From an uncultured Sediminibacterium sp. (lineage in GTDB: Bacteria; Bacteroidota; Bacteroidia; Chitinophagales; Chitinophagaceae), in NCBI GenBank assembly GCA_937907555.1, contig CALEST010000206.1:1-9040 (forward strand): a stretch of 9,040 nucleotides of DNA. Direction: 5' to 3'. Below the pieces are notes generated by a model. The model did not search any database and was not told the origin of the DNA. It was given only the letters and a program-made list of their open reading frames with translations. Below are positions 6,426-9,040 of this stretch, piece by piece. The position numbers were made by a program, and so were the translations under genes. Position 1 is the first letter of the stretch, and each line of letters starts with the position of its first letter.

Positions 6426-7445
6426 TTAAAATGTATAAACAGCCGCAATTAAGAGATTTGATGCTTTTTGCGTATTGCCGGTTTTACTGGTGAATAAGGT
6501 ATTTGTACTATTGTCTAGTCTGACTTCAGGAATAATAGTAAGTTTATTGAATTTGAATTTACCTGAAAGGGTTGTGGCATTCATATTGCCAATGCCAATT
6601 GGGTTAAAGCTTCGGTCATTAAAAAAGTCTTCTCTTAATGAAATACCAATTTTATTGGAGAAATCATAGTTCAGGTAAAATGCCTCCGAATTCCAGCTGC
6701 TATTGCCGCTGATGGTTTTCTGACTATTGATACTACCATCAAATGCCAGGCTCACTTTTTTAGATAAGCTAGCTGTTAGTACCAAATTGTATTGTGTTGT
6801 AATCTCTCCGTGCAGAAAGTTTGCATAGACTTTTAGCTCGTCTTTTTTGGTGGCAGTGGCTACTTGTGCAATGAAGTATTTGGGATTGGAGTTAAAAGTT
6901 GAATAATCAGTAGGGTCCACCAATCCTAACATTAGAGTTGTTTTTCCGCCAATCGCATAGTCAGCTTTAAATCCAGTATGGAAAAAAGGACCATAGGAAA
7001 AGCCATATGACATACTATAGTTTCTGTTTGCTGGTACATCCAATAGTTCATAGCCAATATGGGTAGCAAATTTGCCAGCTGTTAGTTTTAATTTATCATT
7101 TACTGCATAGGAAACGGTTACCTGTTTAATATGCGTCATGATGTCTTTGTCGTTGTACGAGAATTCCTGCACTCTTTTGCCAATTCCGAGATCAAGGGTA
7201 GAGGAAAACTTGCCATAAGTTTGATCTACTTTGATACTTGCCATACCTAGATTAAAAGAATTGCATGAATTGGTAAAGCTGGTATAATTGTTATGGTTGC
7301 CAGCTCCATCTTTGGTTAGGGTTCTGAAATAACCATCAACATACCCGGTAATTACTGTTGTTGACTTTGGGGGCTCGATTTTTTGAGCATAAGAGGCAAG
7401 GATTGCGCATAAACCTGCGCAAGAAAATAGAATTTTCTTTAACAT
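6426..7445 (-). CDS. BBP2-type outer-membrane beta-barrel porin
   Basis: A 339-residue exported protein with signal peptide MLKKILFSCAGLCAILASYA (1-20) followed by QK. The body matches the putative beta-barrel porin-2 (OmpL-like, BBP2) pattern: an opening strand ITGYVDGYFRT (32-42), NSFNLGMASIKVDQ (62-75), STLDLGIGKRVQEF (82-95), IKQVTVSYAVNDKLKLTAGKF (106-126), GYELLD plus NRNYSMSYGFSYGPFFHTG (131-158), then LGLVDPTDYS. It ends in VYTF; a C-terminal Phe is a common outer-membrane insertion signal. It lies 77 bp downstream of the ammonium transporter gene on the same strand, and this pairing suggests passage of ammonium or another small nitrogen compound through the outer membrane. That role is inference; the family does not define a substrate. 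The start is set by the signal peptide; no Shine-Dalgarno sequence is seen. Confidence 0.88.
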   Translation of the reverse strand: MLKKILFSCAGLCAILASYAQKIEPPKSTTVITGYVDGYFRTLTKDGAGNHNNYTSFTNSCNSFNLGMASIKVDQTYGKFSSTLDLGIGKRVQEFSYNDKDIMTHIKQVTVSYAVNDKLKLTAGKFATHIGYELLDVPANRNYSMSYGFSYGPFFHTGFKADYAIGGKTTLMLGLVDPTDYSTFNSNPKYFIAQVATATKKDELKVYANFLHGEITTQYNLVLTASLSKKVSLAFDGSINSQKTISGNSSWNSEAFYLNYDFSNKIGISLREDFFNDRSFNPIGIGNMNATTLSGKFKFNKLTIIPEVRLDNSTNTLFTSKTGNTQKASNLLIAAVYTF

Positions 7446-7469
7446 TGTGATGACTTTTAGTTAATAATG

Positions 7470-7516
7470 GGTACAGTCATGAATTCTGGACCAGAGAATT
7501 CTGTCTTGACTGTACC
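7470..7516 (-). repeat. Long hairpin between amt and the porin gene
   Basis: GGTACAGTCA (7470-7479) pairs perfectly with TGACTGTACC (7507-7516). Inside it GAATTCT (7481-7487) pairs with AGAATTC (7495-7501) around a seven-base loop, with an uneven internal loop (1 and 5 nt). The T-run (7519-7525) follows on the plus strand, so it would look like a terminator for plus-strand transcripts, yet no plus-strand gene enters from that side. On the amt-porin message it begins 7 bases after the amt stop codon and ends 24 bases before the porin ATG. There it could act as an attenuator, processing site or stabilising structure. Confidence 0.75.
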
Positions 7517-7523
7517 TGTTTTT

Positions 7524-8891
7524 TTAAGCGTTTTCTCTTACAAGCAATGTGCCTTGTAAATATTTTTCATCGTGTTGAGTTGCATCAAGGCCTAATTCTT
7601 CTTCTTCTGAACTCACGCGTAATGGTAACATCAGGCTGATAACTTTAAAAATTCCCAGAGACATCGTAAAGCTGAAGGTTACTACAATCAATAAGGCTTT
7701 CAGCTGCGTTACAAAAAAGCTGGCATTGCCATAAAGTAAACCGTCCACGCCTGCACTGTTGACAGATTTGGTTGCAAATACACCTGTAAGTAACATGCCA
7801 ACCATGCCCCCTATACCATGACAGGGAAATACGTCAAGCGTATCATCCAGTGAAGACTTTGATTTGTAATAAACAGCAAGATTGGAAATAATGGCTGCAA
7901 TAAATCCAATGAATATACTCTGTGGTAAAGCAACAAAACCTGCACCTGGCGTAATGGCAACCAATCCTACTACCGCCCCAATGCAAAATCCTAAAACAGA
8001 GGGTTTCTTTCCTCTCATAACATCAAAAAACATCCAGGATAAACCAGCAGCTGCAGCTGCAGTATTGGTGGTTGCGAAAGCAGATACAGCCAGTGCATTT
8101 GCTCCCAATGCAGAACCTGCATTGAAGCCAAACCATCCAAACCAAAGTAAGCCAGTCCCAATCAACACATAAGGAATATTGGCAGGCGGAATTTCAATTT
8201 GTTCAATATGTGCTTTTCTGCGTTTTAAAATAAGAGCTCCTGCCAATGCAGCGCATCCTGCTGAGATATGTACCACGGTTCCTCCTGCAAAATCCAGTGC
8301 TCCCATTTTGAATAGGAATCCTTCAGGGTGCCATGTCCAATGTGCAATAGGTGCATATACCAGTATACTGAAAAGTGCAATGAAAAGAATATAGCTCGTG
8401 AATTTGATTCTTTCTGCAACGGCGCCCACTACTAATCCAGGAGTAATGATGGCAAACATTAATTGAAACAATGCAAAAAGTCCTAATGGAATGGAGGGGG
8501 CGAGGCTCCAGGGAGCCCCACTATTTACCCCCTTCATAAACAGGTATGTAGTTGGATTGCCAATTAATCCCCCCATTGATTCACCAAAGCAAAGGCTAAA
8601 TCCTATTGTTACCCAGAGTATAGAAACTACTCCACTGGCAACCACACTTTTTATCATTGTTGAAATCACATTTTTTCTATGCACCATCCCGCCATAAAAG
8701 AAGGCAAGTCCGGGCGTCATTAAAAAGACAAATGCAGTAGCTACCAATATCCAGGCAATATCTGCTGCGTTATAGTTTCCTTCCTTATCTGTAAAGCTGA
8801 TTTCAGGGGGAGCAAAAATGCCTAATAGCGCAACCACTAATAAAACCAGGAAGGGGGTCACATTGTAAAAGTTCAGTTTCTTTTGATACAT
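7524..8891 (-). CDS. amt: Ammonium transporter, Amt family
   Basis: An inner-membrane ammonium channel of 455 residues with about 11 core membrane helices plus a hydrophobic N-terminal segment (about 11-28) that is either a signal peptide or an extra helix. Landmarks are DIAWILVATAFVFLMTPGLAFFYGG (44-68), the gate-region LMFAIITPGLVVGAVAERIKF (144-164), GALDFAGGTVVHISAG (197-212) with the pore histidine H208 and D200, WFGWFGFNAGS (250-260), and DDTLDVFPCHGIGGMVG (349-365) with the second pore histidine H358. The twin-His pore appears intact. The C-terminal tail EEELGLDATQHDEKYL corresponds to the cytoplasmic regulatory tail that interacts with PII in the family. No PII gene (glnB/glnK) is in the window. 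A BBP2 porin gene follows on the same strand, probably in one transcript. The ATG at 8891 is the first in frame. Confidence 0.96.
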   Translation of the reverse strand: MYQKKLNFYNVTPFLVLLVVALLGIFAPPEISFTDKEGNYNAADIAWILVATAFVFLMTPGLAFFYGGMVHRKNVISTMIKSVVASGVVSILWVTIGFSLCFGESMGGLIGNPTTYLFMKGVNSGAPWSLAPSIPLGLFALFQLMFAIITPGLVVGAVAERIKFTSYILFIALFSILVYAPIAHWTWHPEGFLFKMGALDFAGGTVVHISAGCAALAGALILKRRKAHIEQIEIPPANIPYVLIGTGLLWFGWFGFNAGSALGANALAVSAFATTNTAAAAAGLSWMFFDVMRGKKPSVLGFCIGAVVGLVAITPGAGFVALPQSIFIGFIAAIISNLAVYYKSKSSLDDTLDVFPCHGIGGMVGMLLTGVFATKSVNSAGVDGLLYGNASFFVTQLKALLIVVTFSFTMSLGIFKVISLMLPLRVSSEEEELGLDATQHDEKYLQGTLLVRENA

Positions 8892-9040
8892 AATAAATTA
8901 GTTTTGATTATAATGTGATATCTTTAAATACAAATTAGTTAAAATAAACACAAATAGCTGTTAGTTTTAAAGATATAATAAAATGCAATGTGAATTATAT
9001 TTTTGTTTTTCAAACTTCTGATTTATTTATTAGTTTATTA
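8892..9040 (-). promoter_or_regulatory. AT-rich upstream region of amt with repeats, no gene
   Basis: This 149-bp region is very AT-rich and has no credible reading frame on either strand. It carries an 11-bp perfect inverted repeat, ATATCTTTAAA (8918-8928) and TTTAAAGATAT (8966-8976), and four copies of TTAGTT at 8898, 8935, 8961 and 9030. No exact TAnnTTTG box is seen on the minus strand; near matches such as TAATTTG (8932-8938 read on minus) exist. I saw no sigma-54 type -24/-12 pair. It is the likely promoter and control region of amt, but the promoter itself is not pinned down. Confidence 0.45.

Noticed and set aside
7882..8697. Plus-strand reading frames opposite amt
   Set aside because: They are low-complexity Ala/Pro-rich shadows of the transporter's conserved membrane helices.

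Overview
The window looks like chromosomal DNA of a Bacteroidota bacterium, probably of the Chitinophagaceae type (genus not resolvable by eye). The reasons are its moderately AT-rich composition, several start codons without a Shine-Dalgarno sequence, promoter -7 boxes of the Bacteroidota form TAnnTTTG, a tmRNA tag ending in YAMAA, and protein families common in that phylum (bacterial GH3, BBP2-type porin, DUF2147).

Left part, plus strand (1-3476): the 3' end of a GH3-family gene, then dxr (MEP isoprenoid pathway), rseP (intramembrane site-2 protease) and the tmRNA gene ssrA. ssrA ends at a 13-bp-stem terminator that is symmetrical enough to serve the convergent gene as well. This is a housekeeping block.

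Middle part (3514-6329): a minus-strand gene for an exported, all-helical protein of unknown function with a PDDLDDT motif reminiscent of the class II terpene-cyclase DxDD; a divergent plus-strand gene for a small exported DUF2147 protein; and a convergent minus-strand gene for a putative outer-membrane beta-barrel protein (DUF6268-like).

Right part, minus strand (6426-8891): an Amt-type ammonium transporter gene followed after 77 bp by a BBP2-type outer-membrane porin gene. A long hairpin lies between them. The pair suggests an inner-membrane ammonium channel with a co-expressed outer-membrane channel. The AT-rich region upstream of amt (8892-9040) holds no gene, but it has an 11-bp inverted repeat and four TTAGTT copies that could be regulatory.

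I see no CRISPR array, insertion sequence, phage gene or defence system. The most interesting items are the DxDDT-bearing exported protein, the amt-porin pair with its intervening hairpin, and the repeats upstream of amt.
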